64,000 bases of DNA from Pedobacter sp. Leaf216 (GCF_001421515.1 NZ_LMKM01000035.1:86943-150942); one strand, 5' to 3'. Numbered from the stretch's first letter, positions 1 to 9,421 are shown. Notes: generated from the sequence alone by a model not told the origin. Program-made: numbers and translations.

Positions 1-93
1 CATGAGAAGAAAGCCAGTAACTTAAAAAATTACAACTATAGTGCTGGTACAAAAGCCAAAATGACTTATAAGAATAAGAAGGGTTTATCTTAA
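1..93 (+). CDS. C-terminal end of an unidentified protein (5' end outside window)
   Basis: An open frame runs from the first base of the window to a TAA at 91-93, giving a lysine- and asparagine-rich tail of 30 residues that ends KNKKGLS. The gene begins upstream, so its product cannot be named. It is convergent with the ompA-like gene, and the bidirectional hairpin at 228-266 would end both transcripts. Only 30 codons are visible, so chance openness is possible. Confidence 0.4.
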   Translation, partial: HEKKASNLKNYNYSAGTKAKMTYKNKKGLS

Positions 94-227
94 CTAAATA
101 ATCGTTTTTATAAATCGCCATCCTGCACTTGTTTCCGGATCTTTTAAGGTTAGCTCAATTTTACAAGTGTGGTGTTATACATTGAGTATATGGATCCTGA
201 TAAATTCAAATTGACGAAAGTTAACAT

Positions 228-266
228 AAAAAAAGCTCCTCAGAAATTAATCTGAGGAGCTTTTTT
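228..266. terminator. Bidirectional intrinsic terminator
   Basis: An 11-bp perfect stem (AGCTCCTCAGA at 234-244, complement at 251-261) has a 6-base loop, an A run on its left and a T run on its right. It can therefore stop transcripts from both sides: the partial gene at 1-93 and the OmpA-family gene ending at 285. Confidence 0.85.
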
Positions 267-284
267 GTTAGTTGTTATTTACGA

Positions 285-1568
285 TTAATATAAAGTAAAC
301 TCTACACGACGGTTTTGTTGACGACCAGCTGCAGTTTTGTTGGTTGCAATTGGTTGGTCAGGTCCGTAACCTGTAGCTTCAACTCTTGATGCATTAGCAC
401 CTTGAGATACTAAGTAAGCTTTCACCGATTCAGCTCTATCTTTAGATAAACGTAAGTTTAATTCTCTACCACCGGTATTATCAGTATGGCCAGCTAATTT
501 TAAGCTAAAGTTTTTCTCAACTAATAAAGCAGCAACACGGTTTAAAGTAGCATAAGATTTAGAACGGATAGTTGATTTACCTAAATCAAATTCCAAATTA
601 GAAATTGCATCTTTAACAACTTTACGATCTTCTTCAGTAATTACTCTTGTTTCTTTAATTACTTCACGTTGAACTTTAATTGGGCAACCAGAACCATCAA
701 CAACTGTACCTGATGCAGTACCAGGGCATTTATCGAATTTGTTTGCTACACCATCATTATCATCATCACCAAGATCTTTTGCATATTGCTCTCTATCACG
801 TTGTGCATTTTGCTCAGCAGTAGATAATGCTCTTCTTAATTCTGAACTTTCTTCAGCACTTTCTTTACGTAAGTTTGCTAATGAACTGTAGTTTTGTAAT
901 TGAGGTTTTTCTTTGCTACCCAATGCAAATTCAACACCTGCATGTGCATAAGCGAATCTACTTTTAGGTAATGATTCTGGCGATTTGATGAAATTTACAT
1001 CGTAACCTAAATCAATGTTGATACCTTTTGCAACACCTAATTTAACACCAGCACCAACCGGGATAAACCAACCTTCTCTATTGTTGCTTTCGCTTACAAT
1101 TGCGCCACTTGTGCTATAATCAGACGACATGTAACCAGCACCACCTTTTAAATAAGGAATTAATACTGCATTTTCGTTATTGATGTTGATGTTAGCAACA
1201 TTGAAAACTGCTGTTAAAGCTCCAGACCATTCAACACTTTGTTGAAAATCAGTTGCTCCATTGGTAGATTTAATATCACCTCTTAAGAAATCAGCCTGGA
1301 TACCTAAAGATGGTAAAATTTGTTTTCTAACGTTTGCACCGTAACCGATACTTTTAAATTCTTTTGCTCTAACACTTCCTGATCCGAAGATGGTGTTAGG
1401 AGAAAGTATTCCTCCGTGTACACCTACAGTCCATGTGCGGAAAGATTTTTCTCCAAATCTTGTTCCTGTTGTAGTACTGGTTGTAGTTGGCGTCTCCTGT
1501 GCAAATAATTGTGATGATAAACCTAATAAAGCAACCAACATTGTTGATTTTGTAATTCTCGTATTCAT
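285..1568 (-). CDS. OmpA-family outer membrane protein with TSP3-like linker
   Basis: The 427-residue protein has a Sec signal peptide (about residues 1-23, ending LFAQ), an N-terminal 8-strand-type beta-barrel region (about 40-220), a short acidic linker with a thrombospondin type-3 calcium-binding pattern (DDDNDGV...DKCPGT, about 267-297) and a C-terminal OmpA peptidoglycan-binding domain (about 320-425) with the HTDNTG...LSxxRA signature. By family knowledge it anchors the outer membrane to peptidoglycan and acts as an abundant structural porin-like protein. It is monocistronic and ends at a strong terminator. The start is the ATG directly before the signal peptide. The exact function of the barrel is not determined. 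Confidence 0.92.
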   Translation of the reverse strand: MNTRITKSTMLVALLGLSSQLFAQETPTTTSTTTGTRFGEKSFRTWTVGVHGGILSPNTIFGSGSVRAKEFKSIGYGANVRKQILPSLGIQADFLRGDIKSTNGATDFQQSVEWSGALTAVFNVANININNENAVLIPYLKGGAGYMSSDYSTSGAIVSESNNREGWFIPVGAGVKLGVAKGINIDLGYDVNFIKSPESLPKSRFAYAHAGVEFALGSKEKPQLQNYSSLANLRKESAEESSELRRALSTAEQNAQRDREQYAKDLGDDDNDGVANKFDKCPGTASGTVVDGSGCPIKVQREVIKETRVITEEDRKVVKDAISNLEFDLGKSTIRSKSYATLNRVAALLVEKNFSLKLAGHTDNTGGRELNLRLSKDRAESVKAYLVSQGANASRVEATGYGPDQPIATNKTAAGRQQNRRVEFTLY

Positions 1569-1803
1569 TTTCTTCTATTTTGTAATTAATAGTCTCTTAA
1601 CAGTTTTTATATCGTACTGTTTTGCATCGACTAAGAAAAAATCTTGCCAAAGGAGATATTTTACATACAAATAGCATGTTATCAGAAGATTAGCATGTTA
1701 AAATAAATTCACAGAAATGTTACTTAGCATTAAGAAATACTCATTATTATGTATATTATTCTATACATTTTTACTATTGCGGCTTAAGGAAAGAATTGTT
1801 TAT

Positions 1804-2460
1804 TTATTTTTCGGATGGATTTTTCTTTCCGTTTAAAAGCATTTCCAAGGTTTTTTCGAGCCTGTTTAAGCGGGTTTTTTCTTGTTTTGCCGATATAACC
1901 CATAGCACATATTCTTTACGGTGGGAATAAGCGAGTTGGTTAAAGTAAGCCAATGCTTTAGGTTGGTTTTCAAGAATACTTTTCAAATCCTCTGGAAGTT
2001 TAACCGTTTTGTTTACGGGATCGATGTATTCGCCAAAATCGTTTGTTTTGATATGATCATTCCGCATGCCTGATGGCTTTACTTCAGTGATCAGCTTTAA
2101 GCGTAAAGCCGTCCATGTTTCATTTACAGCAGCTGAGGCACAAGGTGTTAAGCCGTAAACATTCAGTTCTTCCCAACTTTTCATCAAATCCAGATCAGAT
2201 TTGATTTTTGATGATTTTTTTGGATAGAAAATCCAAAAAATGGTTTTTGAATCTATCTTTTTAAGATGATTTTTAATCTGCTGATTGAGTTGATCTCTAT
2301 TTATAGTAAATGTAATTAATACATTAAAATCAGTTTCTTCGCTAAATGTGATGTTAGTCGGAACATCACCAAATATTGCAGCTGAATTTTCTGGCGCATC
2401 AACTACCTTAATTACATAACCTGGCTTTACCTGAAGTTTTTTTAGTAATAGATTTTCCAT
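1804..2460 (-). CDS. YdeI/OmpD-associated family protein
   Basis: This is a 218-residue soluble protein without a signal peptide. Its C-terminal third (LPEDLKSIL...AYFNQLAYSHRKEYVLWV) matches the YdeI/OmpD-associated (bacteriocin-protection-like) domain: a helical segment with a YSHRKEYVLWI-type core followed by a basic helix (TRLNRLEKTLEML). The N-terminal half resembles the DUF3052/DUF1801-like regions often fused to YdeI domains, but I cannot name it securely. Its biochemical role is unknown. It is transcribed alone, between the OmpA-like gene and the rRNA/tRNA methyltransferase gene. Confidence 0.75.
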   Translation of the reverse strand: MENLLLKKLQVKPGYVIKVVDAPENSAAIFGDVPTNITFSEETDFNVLITFTINRDQLNQQIKNHLKKIDSKTIFWIFYPKKSSKIKSDLDLMKSWEELNVYGLTPCASAAVNETWTALRLKLITEVKPSGMRNDHIKTNDFGEYIDPVNKTVKLPEDLKSILENQPKALAYFNQLAYSHRKEYVLWVISAKQEKTRLNRLEKTLEMLLNGKKNPSEK

Positions 2461-2540
2461 TTGTAGCTTAAAAATTCGACTTATTTAACTAATACTAATA
2501 GATATCATCCTTTCGTTGCCTTATAGTTTAAATGATGGCA

Positions 2541-3071
2541 TTACAGCCTCAATTTAGCAAAGAAATCCCAAAAAACAATGCCTGCAGAAATCACAATGTT
2601 AAAAGAATGCTTGGTTCCAAATTGCGGAATTTCGATACACTCATCAATTTTATTCATTACTTCATCACTTACACCATCTACTTCGTTTCCAAAAATTAAT
2701 GCATATTTTTTATTGGGATCAGGGTTAAAAGTGTTTAACATGGTGCTGTTTTCAGCCTGCTCTATGGCCACAATCTCATAGCCCAGTTCCTTTAGCGTAT
2801 CAACAGCCTGTAAGGTATCTGCATAATGAATCCAATCAACCGATTGTGTTGCACCAAGGGCTGTTTTTTCAATTTCGCGGTGTGGTGGTTGTGCGGTAAT
2901 GCCGCATAAAATTACTTTTTCTAAAGCAAATCCATCTGCGGTTCGGAAAATCGAACCTATATTGTGCATGCTGCGAACATTATCCAATACAGCTACAACA
3001 GGCAATTTTTCCTGTGCTTTAAATTCTTCAATATCAGGACGGTTTAGTTCGTCTAATTTTAATTTTCTCAT
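2541..3071 (-). CDS. TrmH/SpoU-family RNA 2'-O-methyltransferase
   Basis: This 176-residue SPOUT methyltransferase has the three family motifs. Motif 1 is in VLDNVRSMHNIGSIFRTAD (the Asn and Arg that contact RNA and SAM). Motif 2 is in ALIFGNEVDGVSDE (the SAM-binding loop of the trefoil knot). Motif 3 is a variant, IPQFGTKHSFNI, in place of the usual IPMxGxxxSLNV. It lacks the N-terminal substrate-binding domain of RlmB, so it is a minimal TrmH-like enzyme that methylates a ribose 2'-OH of tRNA or rRNA. The target base cannot be assigned from sequence. Confidence 0.88.
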   Translation of the reverse strand: MRKLKLDELNRPDIEEFKAQEKLPVVAVLDNVRSMHNIGSIFRTADGFALEKVILCGITAQPPHREIEKTALGATQSVDWIHYADTLQAVDTLKELGYEIVAIEQAENSTMLNTFNPDPNKKYALIFGNEVDGVSDEVMNKIDECIEIPQFGTKHSFNIVISAGIVFWDFFAKLRL

Positions 3072-3137
3072 TATTTTTTAAAAAGGATTGAGCAGTTGAT
3101 AGCTTACATCGGTTAAATGTAATTTATGAAACTGTGT

Positions 3138-4304
3138 TTATCCTTGTGCATTTGTTATTAAATATGGGCCATTGCCAATTTCGCTGATGTAAATCGCAGC
3201 TGGATAACCAATTTTATCTACATAATAATCTGTAAGGTGCTTCGCAAAATCTTCTTCATAACCTTTTTCCAATAATGCTATTGCGCAACCACCAAAGCCA
3301 GCACCCGTCATTCGTGCGCCGATAACATGATCGTAGCCGCTACAAAAATCAACAACTGCATCAAGTTCGGTTCCGCTTACTTCATATAAATTTCTAAGAG
3401 ATTCGTGCGAGGCATACATCAATCTTCCAAATTCTTCCAGGTTTCCGTTGTTTAAAGCTTTTGCTGCCAAATGCACACGGTCGTTTTCTTTTACCACGTG
3501 GGTTGCGCGGTTTAAAATAGTTTCGTCGGTAATTAAGTGGCTATGGAGCGCAAGTTTCTCTGCAGTTAATTCACAAAGATAATGCAGTGTTATTTCCTGG
3601 TTCAATAATTTTAAAGCCTGCTGGCATTCTGCAACACGCTCGTTGTATTTAGAATCGGCAAGTTCACGTGGTTTGTTGGTATTGATGATGGCAAGTACAT
3701 AGTTGCCAAGCGTTACATCAACCATTTTATACTTTAAAGTTTCGCAATCCAATACTATTGCTTTGTTTTTTTCGCCAAAAGCAACAGCAAACTGATCCAT
3801 TATGCCCGAATTTAAGCCAATAAAATCATTTTCAACACGCTTTGCAATTTTAACAAGATCTAATCTGTCATAACCAAGATTATAATAACTGTTTAGTGCA
3901 AAAGCGGTTGCAATTTCGATAGATGCTGAGGAGGAAAGTCCAGATCCGATTGGAATATTACCGTAAAACAAAAAATCGAGGCCGTTAATTTCTTTGCCGT
4001 CTCTAATAAATTCATTGATTACGCCTACGGGGTAATTGGTCCACGAACTCCCGTCTTTATCATTTAAAACATTGCTGTTTACTTCTACCTGATTTTCAAA
4101 ATTTAGGCTTTTAAATCTGAATTTCTGATCACTGCTTGGGGCAATGGCAACCCAGGTGCCTAAGGTGATGGCGCAGGGCATTACCAAACCGCCATTGTAA
4201 TCGATGTGTTCGCCAATTAGGTTAACGCGTCCGGGAGTAAAATAAACCGCATCGGCTTTTTTATGGTATTCTGCTGAAAATTTTTCCTCAAGGTTAATGT
4301 TCAT
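3138..4304 (-). CDS. galK: Galactokinase
   Basis: This 388-residue GHMP-family kinase converts galactose to galactose 1-phosphate with ATP (Leloir pathway, cytoplasm). The galactokinase signature GRVNLIGEHIDY is at residues 25-36, the GHMP phosphate loop GSGLSSSASIE lies near residue 118, and the C-terminal motif MTGAGFGG lies near residue 335. It is divergent from the mutarotase gene galM across a 76-bp spacer. No galT or sugar permease is nearby, so the rest of the pathway must lie elsewhere. Confidence 0.96.
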   Translation of the reverse strand: MNINLEEKFSAEYHKKADAVYFTPGRVNLIGEHIDYNGGLVMPCAITLGTWVAIAPSSDQKFRFKSLNFENQVEVNSNVLNDKDGSSWTNYPVGVINEFIRDGKEINGLDFLFYGNIPIGSGLSSSASIEIATAFALNSYYNLGYDRLDLVKIAKRVENDFIGLNSGIMDQFAVAFGEKNKAIVLDCETLKYKMVDVTLGNYVLAIINTNKPRELADSKYNERVAECQQALKLLNQEITLHYLCELTAEKLALHSHLITDETILNRATHVVKENDRVHLAAKALNNGNLEEFGRLMYASHESLRNLYEVSGTELDAVVDFCSGYDHVIGARMTGAGFGGCAIALLEKGYEEDFAKHLTDYYVDKIGYPAAIYISEIGNGPYLITNAQG

Positions 4305-4341
4305 TTGGCTAAAATATATTTATAAAAAGCATTAATAATGT

Positions 4342-4349
4342 TATGTTTG
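4342..4349 (+). promoter_or_regulatory. Candidate Bacteroidota -7 promoter element for galM
   Basis: TATGTTTG followed by C is a perfect match to the Bacteroidota -7 consensus TAnnTTTG. Transcription would start near 4356, giving a leader of about 25 bases before the galM ATG at 4381. No clear -33 TTTG is visible. Confidence 0.5.
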
Positions 4350-4380
4350 CTTAGGAAACAAAAGCCCTAAGTTACAATTT

Positions 4381-5430
4381 ATGAGCGTTCAGCAAATACC
4401 TACAGGAAAAATTATTGATCTCGAAGAAGTTATCGCAATCGAACTAACCAATAGTAAAGGCAGTTATGTTAAAATATTTAATTATGGTACCATTATAAAT
4501 AAGTTTGTAGTAAAAAATGCCAGTGGTGAAATGCAGGATATTGTGCTGGGTTTCGATAGTTTTGATCAATATCTTGATCCGGCTTATTTAGAAAACTACC
4601 CATATTTCGGTGCAATTATAGGCCGTTATGCCAACCGCATTAAAAACGGGAAATTTACTATCGGCGAAGAAACTTACCAATTGGCACAAAATGCCGGCAC
4701 TGATACGCTGCACGGTGGCGTGGTGGGTTTCGATAGAAAAGTTTGGGATATTGTTGATATCAGCGAAGGGCCGCAATCATCGGTAACCTTTCAATACGAA
4801 AGTGTGGATGGTGAGGAGAATTTCCCGGGAAACCTGATTGTTGATTTAACCTTCGAGCTTACTGAAAATGATGAGTTGATTTTAAGCTATGAAGCAGAAA
4901 CGGATAAAGCTACAGCCATTAACTTAACGCACCATAGTTATTTTAACTTATCGCCAAAAGTTGGCAATGTTAAAGATCATAAACAGCAGATTTTTGCTTC
5001 GAATTATTTAGAACAGGATGATAATTATTCAGTTACAGGTAAATTAATCCCTGTGGCGGGAACTGCATGGGATTTTACAAAATCAAAAGCAATTGGCGAA
5101 AACTGGAATGAAGAAGAGGGCTACGATCAAACCTTTGTGCTGGATAAAATTTACGGCGATTTATCTCTGGCCAGTAAAACAATTGAAGATGAAAGCGGTT
5201 TAGTTTTAAGTGTGTACACTACAGAGCCGGTAGCGCACTTGTATACTGCTAAGTATTTAGCTGTTAAAAATGGAAAAGGCGGTCAAGATTACGATAGTTA
5301 CGGTGCTTTCTGTGTTGAAACCCAACACCATCCCAATGCTGTAAATATACCTGAGTTTCCGACTACCATTTTAAACCCTGATGATTTGTACACGCAAACT
5401 ACAATTTATAAAATCTCATTAAATAGATAA
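4381..5430 (+). CDS. galM: Aldose 1-epimerase (galactose mutarotase)
   Basis: This 349-residue enzyme interconverts alpha- and beta-galactose, supplying the alpha anomer to galactokinase. Catalytic landmarks are visible: an arginine in GRYANRIKNG, the histidine in DTLHGG, the acid/base histidine in THHSYFNL, and the catalytic glutamate in FCVETQHHPNA near the C-terminus. There is no signal peptide, which fits a cytosolic form. It is divergent from galK and is followed 3 bp later by a DUF1398 gene, so the two probably share a transcript ending at the terminator at 5837-5878. Confidence 0.95.
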   Translation: MSVQQIPTGKIIDLEEVIAIELTNSKGSYVKIFNYGTIINKFVVKNASGEMQDIVLGFDSFDQYLDPAYLENYPYFGAIIGRYANRIKNGKFTIGEETYQLAQNAGTDTLHGGVVGFDRKVWDIVDISEGPQSSVTFQYESVDGEENFPGNLIVDLTFELTENDELILSYEAETDKATAINLTHHSYFNLSPKVGNVKDHKQQIFASNYLEQDDNYSVTGKLIPVAGTAWDFTKSKAIGENWNEEEGYDQTFVLDKIYGDLSLASKTIEDESGLVLSVYTTEPVAHLYTAKYLAVKNGKGGQDYDSYGAFCVETQHHPNAVNIPEFPTTILNPDDLYTQTTIYKISLNR

Positions 5431-5433
5431 CTT

Positions 5434-5829
5434 ATGTTCACCATTGAAAACATCCAGGCGGCAGAATCAAAAATTAAAACTGGTGCAGATTTTCCTCAGT
5501 TTGTTAAAGAAATTAAGGAAATGGGTGTGATACGGAACGATGTCTATGTATCTAACGGCTTGTCGATTTATTTTGATAATGAAGATAATGCGCAACAGGG
5601 AAGTCCTGATGATTATCCGGCTTTAATTATAAATGATGAAGCATCTGCCGATAAGTTAAAGCATGCATTGACTATCCATCAGCAAGGTGAAACAGATTAT
5701 TTTACGTTTTGTAAGCAGGCTGCAGATGCAGGAGTAGAGAAATGGGTGGTTGATCTGGAAGAAATGACCTGTACATATCTGGATGCCGAAGGGAATGAAC
5801 TCGTAAAGGAAACGATAGCAAAAAAATAA
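5434..5829 (+). CDS. DUF1398 (YbcV-like) protein
   Basis: This 131-residue soluble acidic protein is of the DUF1398/YbcV type. Visible features are an N-terminal helix (FTIENIQAAESKIKTG), a central VSNGLSIYFDN strand region, and a C-terminal DYFTFCKQAADAGVEKWVVDLEEMTCTY core, which is the family's best conserved part. Its function is not established. It starts 3 bp after galM and is probably cotranscribed with it, but nothing shows a role in galactose use. Confidence 0.75.
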   Translation: MFTIENIQAAESKIKTGADFPQFVKEIKEMGVIRNDVYVSNGLSIYFDNEDNAQQGSPDDYPALIINDEASADKLKHALTIHQQGETDYFTFCKQAADAGVEKWVVDLEEMTCTYLDAEGNELVKETIAKK

Positions 5830-5836
5830 TAGATCA

Positions 5837-5878
5837 TTAAACAATAAAGGCCCGAAATATCGGGCCTTTATTGTTTAA
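5837..5878. terminator. Bidirectional intrinsic terminator
   Basis: A perfect 18-bp stem (5837-5854 with 5861-5878) has a GGCCCG core, a 6-base loop and A/T-rich outer ends that act as T tracts in either direction. It separates the galM-DUF1398 unit from the convergent phosphorylase gene. Confidence 0.88.
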
Positions 5879-5986
5879 ACCAAATGGTAATGTTTAAGGT
5901 TACCATCTACTTTGAATTTTCAATATAATGTTGCTATTTTATTAGTTTAGGCTAATGTTACTACCTTACATCTAACAACTTTAACT

Positions 5987-6847
5987 TTAAACTCTTTCCA
6001 ACACCATTTTAATGGCCTGCTCTACAATTTTGTTTGGCTCTTTGCTAAATTCAAAATTTACCCTGCTAGCCAGAATTGCATTAATGGAAAGTGCATGGTG
6101 GCCCAACACTTTCGCCAGTGCATAAATTCCTGCGGTTTCCATTTCTAAATTGGTAATCCGATGCTGGTTGCTCCTGAAGCTATTAATTAGTTCTATAAAG
6201 TTTGGTACAGCATTTTTTGCACGCACTATTCGGCCTTGCGGTGCATAAAACCCAGGTGCGGTAATCGTGATGCCTCTCGGCATATCCTTGCCAATGGTAT
6301 TCAATAGTGTTTCGCTGCCTGCCGTTAAATAAGGATTAATGTTTTTAAGGTGGCCGAAATGGGTTTTAATATCATCCATTAAAAGTTGTTCATCTCCAGA
6401 AAGTTGCTGAAGATAATAATTCATTAAGGCATCCATACCTAAACCATGTGACGAAGCCAGTATAGTGCCCATCGGGATATCGGGTTGAACTGCCCCTGAA
6501 GTGCCAATGCGGATAATATTTAAGGAAGTAAGCGATTTTTTAACTTCACGGGTTTCAAAATCGATATTCACCAGTGCATCCAACTCGTTAAACACGATAT
6601 CGATATTATCGGTACCGATCCCTGTTGAAAGTACTGTAACGCGCTTTTTGCCCACATAACCGGTGTGGGTAATAAATTCACGTTTACCTTTCTTATACTC
6701 CACCGTATCGAAATGTTTACTTACTTCACCTACGCGGTCAGGATCACCAACAGTAATTACGGTGTCTGCAATGTCTCCGGGCAAAAGGTTTAAGTGGTAG
6801 ATACTGCCATCAGAATTGATGATTAAATCGCTTTCGGATATTTTCAT
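5987..6847 (-). CDS. Nucleoside phosphorylase (uridine phosphorylase-like)
   Basis: This 286-residue protein belongs to the PNP/UDP phosphorylase family I, which splits nucleosides with phosphate to base plus ribose 1-phosphate. Motifs seen are VGDPDRV (phosphate site), STGIGTDN, IRIGTSGA, and NLEMETAGIYALA, which carries the ribose-binding Met-Glu pair. The protein is about 30 residues longer than E. coli Udp. Uridine is the best guess as substrate, but purine nucleosides are not excluded. It lies 37 bp upstream of nothing on its own strand, with YigZ ending just before it. Confidence 0.85.
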   Translation of the reverse strand: MKISESDLIINSDGSIYHLNLLPGDIADTVITVGDPDRVGEVSKHFDTVEYKKGKREFITHTGYVGKKRVTVLSTGIGTDNIDIVFNELDALVNIDFETREVKKSLTSLNIIRIGTSGAVQPDIPMGTILASSHGLGMDALMNYYLQQLSGDEQLLMDDIKTHFGHLKNINPYLTAGSETLLNTIGKDMPRGITITAPGFYAPQGRIVRAKNAVPNFIELINSFRSNQHRITNLEMETAGIYALAKVLGHHALSINAILASRVNFEFSKEPNKIVEQAIKMVLERV

Positions 6848-6884
6848 ATTTGGTTTGTTTTGCCTGCTGATTTCGGTTCACGCC

Positions 6885-7499
6885 TTATATAGTATGGAGG
6901 TATTTTAACTTTACGCCATCTATTTTATCAAATTTACTTAAAACCTGGTTCAGTTGTGCCTTTCTGATCTCAAATTTAAGGATACAGTTGCTATCAAATT
7001 GTTGATTCAGAATCTGCAGGTTTTCTTCCTTACATAATTTCATTACATCATTCATCTGCAGGTATTCAAAATGTGCCTCGTAAACATCATTTACCGTTTT
7101 GCTAACAATGGTAGCGGCTTTAATGGCTTCAATACCAGCGGTTTTATACGCGTTGATTAAACCTGGCACACCAAGTAGTGTACCGCCAAAATAACGCACT
7201 ACAACAATTAATACATTGGTGATATCTTCTGATAACAAACAGTTTAATATTGGCCTGCCTGCTGTACCCGATGGCTCACCATCATCGTTCACTCTATAAA
7301 CAGATCGATCAGGTGTTAAGCGGTAAGCATAGCAAAAATGATTGGCCTTAACGTGTTCTGCCCGGAGTTTAGCAATTATCGGTTTTAATTCCGATTCGCT
7401 GCGCATAGGGTAGGCATATGCAAGAAACTTGCTTCCTTTATCACGAAAGATACTTTCTGAAGCACTTTCGATTGTTTTATAAGCATCATCGAACAGCAT
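6885..7499 (-). CDS. YigZ/IMPACT family protein
   Basis: This 204-residue protein has an N-terminal UPF0029/IMPACT domain (about residues 1-120) with the family signature NDDGEPSGTAGRPIL and the glycine-rich VVVRYFGGTLLGVPGL, plus a C-terminal DUF1949 domain. Homologues such as E. coli YigZ are implicated in translation regulation. The precise activity is not known. Its start overlaps the end of the EamA transporter gene by 14 bp, so it is the third gene of the ribD-eamA-yigZ unit. Confidence 0.9.
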   Translation of the reverse strand: MLFDDAYKTIESASESIFRDKGSKFLAYAYPMRSESELKPIIAKLRAEHVKANHFCYAYRLTPDRSVYRVNDDGEPSGTAGRPILNCLLSEDITNVLIVVVRYFGGTLLGVPGLINAYKTAGIEAIKAATIVSKTVNDVYEAHFEYLQMNDVMKLCKEENLQILNQQFDSNCILKFEIRKAQLNQVLSKFDKIDGVKLKYLHTI

Positions 7500-8355
7500 T
7501 TTGCGATAGTGTTATGAAGATGACGGCTGCAATAGCCAAAATGATACCTGCGTAATTTAATTTACTCAACTTCTCTTTAAAAGCTATGATTCCAATTAAC
7601 GACGCCACAATGATTACCCCTAAATTCATAGCTGCAAAAACCGTTGAGGGATTTTCTGCCAGTGCTTTATGGGCTTTCATATAAAAAAGAATGTTTCCGA
7701 AATTGAATAAGCCTAAAATAAGTCCGCAAACCAGGTTGATGAGTTGTAATTTGATTTTTCGGGCAACTACCAAAGTAATTACTATCAGCAATGAAACAAC
7801 AAATGCAAGCGCAAAAACCGTGAAAAGGGAAGTGGTATAGGGCAGATCTTTATATAAGGCAATCTGTTTAAAAAGCACATCAATAACACCAAACCCAATA
7901 AAAACCACCACAGGGTAAAGCAAATTTCCTTTGCTGTTTTCTACCTGATCGGGTTTGCGTATAAAAGTTAGAAAAATAGCTGCGAAGCCAATGCATAATC
8001 CGGCTATTTTGAAACTGTTGAAATCTTCTTTAAAAATGAAATAGGCAGCCAGTACAGGGATAAACAACGATAAACGCTGAGCAATATCAGTTTTAACAAT
8101 GCCCAGGTTTTTAACGGAAGCCGCTAAAAATAGAAATATAGCTGGCAATAAAACTGCCAGTGCAATATAAGCTGGCCATGGTGCGCCTGGGCTAAGCTGA
8201 CTTACATCTGGCCTGAAAAAAAGGAAGCACAAAGTTAATGCTGCCAGGTAGTTAACGGTAACGGCTTGAATGATGCTGATTTGATACCGTTTTGCCAATT
8301 TTAATAAAATAGCTACAGTAACACTACAGCAGATACTTAAAATAATGTAAATCAT
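7486..8355 (-). CDS. EamA/DMT-family membrane transporter
   Basis: This 289-residue integral membrane protein has about ten hydrophobic segments in two homologous halves, the layout of the drug/metabolite transporter (EamA) family. Its ATG follows the ribD stop codon with no spacer, and its end overlaps yigZ, so translation is probably coupled. Pairing with ribD suggests export or uptake of a riboflavin-related compound, but this is inference from context only. The substrate is unknown. Confidence 0.85.
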   Translation of the reverse strand: MIYIILSICCSVTVAILLKLAKRYQISIIQAVTVNYLAALTLCFLFFRPDVSQLSPGAPWPAYIALAVLLPAIFLFLAASVKNLGIVKTDIAQRLSLFIPVLAAYFIFKEDFNSFKIAGLCIGFAAIFLTFIRKPDQVENSKGNLLYPVVVFIGFGVIDVLFKQIALYKDLPYTTSLFTVFALAFVVSLLIVITLVVARKIKLQLINLVCGLILGLFNFGNILFYMKAHKALAENPSTVFAAMNLGVIIVASLIGIIAFKEKLSKLNYAGIILAIAAVIFITLSQNAVR

Positions 8356-9408
8356 TTATTTAATGTCGTTAAGGTAGATAGAGAGTTTATCATTTCCAAT
8401 TTGTACAGCTTCCTTTAAATTGCCATTAATGGTAGGTGATGGTACACCATCGGTCCAACTGTTTGATGAAGTGAAAATACGCGCCTCATCCCATAAGCCT
8501 GTGCTTAAAAACTGGTTTAATATGTTTGCACCGCCTTCAATAATTACGGATTGAATATCCATCAGGTAAAGCTGAAAAGCAATTTTTTGTGCTAAATAGA
8601 AGTGCATATCTTCCATTTGGATGTAATGCACATTATCAATTACATCGGTTTTAACTTCATTAAAGATGATGGTTTTGGCTTCAGTATTAAATATATGGTT
8701 GCTTAACGGCACTTGCAGGTTTTTATCGATAACCAAACGTACAGGGTTTTTACCTGGCCACTCGCGGGCTGTTAACTGTGGGTTATCCATAATGGCGGTT
8801 TGTTTGCCAATTAGAATTGCATCTTCTTCGGTACGCCATTGGTGCGCCAAACGCTTGGCCAAAGCCCCGCTGATCCATTTTTGATGCCCATCTTTTGTAG
8901 CAAAATAACCATTAGCTGTTTCTGCCCATTTTAAAATAATATAAGGTCTTTGTTTTTGTATCCGTGTAAAAAATCTTCTGTTAAAATACCGGCATTCATC
9001 ATCTAAAATTCCACTTACTACAACAATACCAGCATTTTCGAGCTTCTCAATGCCTTTTCCGTCCACACCCGAAAAGGGATCTCTATTGCCTATTACAACT
9101 TTTTTTAGCTGATGCTTAACAAATAAATCCGCACAGGGTGGAGTTTTGCCAAAGTGGGCACAGGGTTCGAGACTAACATAGGCTGTAGCTTGTTTAAGCA
9201 GGCTTCCTGCCGCTGTTCCATATTGATCGAATACTGCCTTTACCGCATTGGGCTCTGCATGGGCCTTTCCATATTGCTGATGGTAACCTTCGCCTATAAT
9301 TTTGCCATTTGCCACAATTACGCAACCAACCATTGGGTTTGGACTTACGTTTCCGATGCCTAAGGCTGCTAACTCCAAACAGCGTTTTATATAAAATTCA
9401 TCGCTCAT
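8356..9408 (-). CDS. ribD: Bifunctional pyrimidine deaminase/reductase RibD
   Basis: This 350-residue riboflavin-biosynthesis enzyme has an N-terminal zinc deaminase domain with HAE (residues 50-52) and the paired cysteines in EPCAHFGKTPPC (C83, C92). Its C-terminal reductase domain (about 145-350) includes LKWAETANG, KWISG and the substrate loop LIGKQTAIMDNPQLT. It catalyses the second and third steps after GTP cyclohydrolase II. It is the first gene of a unit with the EamA transporter and yigZ. A -7 element sits only 5 bp before the ATG, implying a leaderless message. Confidence 0.95.
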   Translation of the reverse strand: MSDEFYIKRCLELAALGIGNVSPNPMVGCVIVANGKIIGEGYHQQYGKAHAEPNAVKAVFDQYGTAAGSLLKQATAYVSLEPCAHFGKTPPCADLFVKHQLKKVVIGNRDPFSGVDGKGIEKLENAGIVVVSGILDDECRYFNRRFFTRIQKQRPYIILKWAETANGYFATKDGHQKWISGALAKRLAHQWRTEEDAILIGKQTAIMDNPQLTAREWPGKNPVRLVIDKNLQVPLSNHIFNTEAKTIIFNEVKTDVIDNVHYIQMEDMHFYLAQKIAFQLYLMDIQSVIIEGGANILNQFLSTGLWDEARIFTSSNSWTDGVPSPTINGNLKEAVQIGNDKLSIYLNDIK

Positions 9409-9413
9409 TGGAG

Positions 9414-9421
9414 CAAAAGTA
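9414..9421 (-). promoter_or_regulatory. Candidate -7 element of ribD, leaderless arrangement
   Basis: On the minus strand this reads TACTTTTG then C, a perfect TAnnTTTG match. Only five bases lie between the element and the ribD ATG (9408-9406), so the predicted transcription start falls at or next to the A of the start codon. Confidence 0.5.

Noticed and set aside
1390..1674. 94-codon open frame opposite the start of the OmpA-like gene
   Set aside because: It overlaps the signal peptide and barrel codons of a clear gene on the other strand and has no family match.
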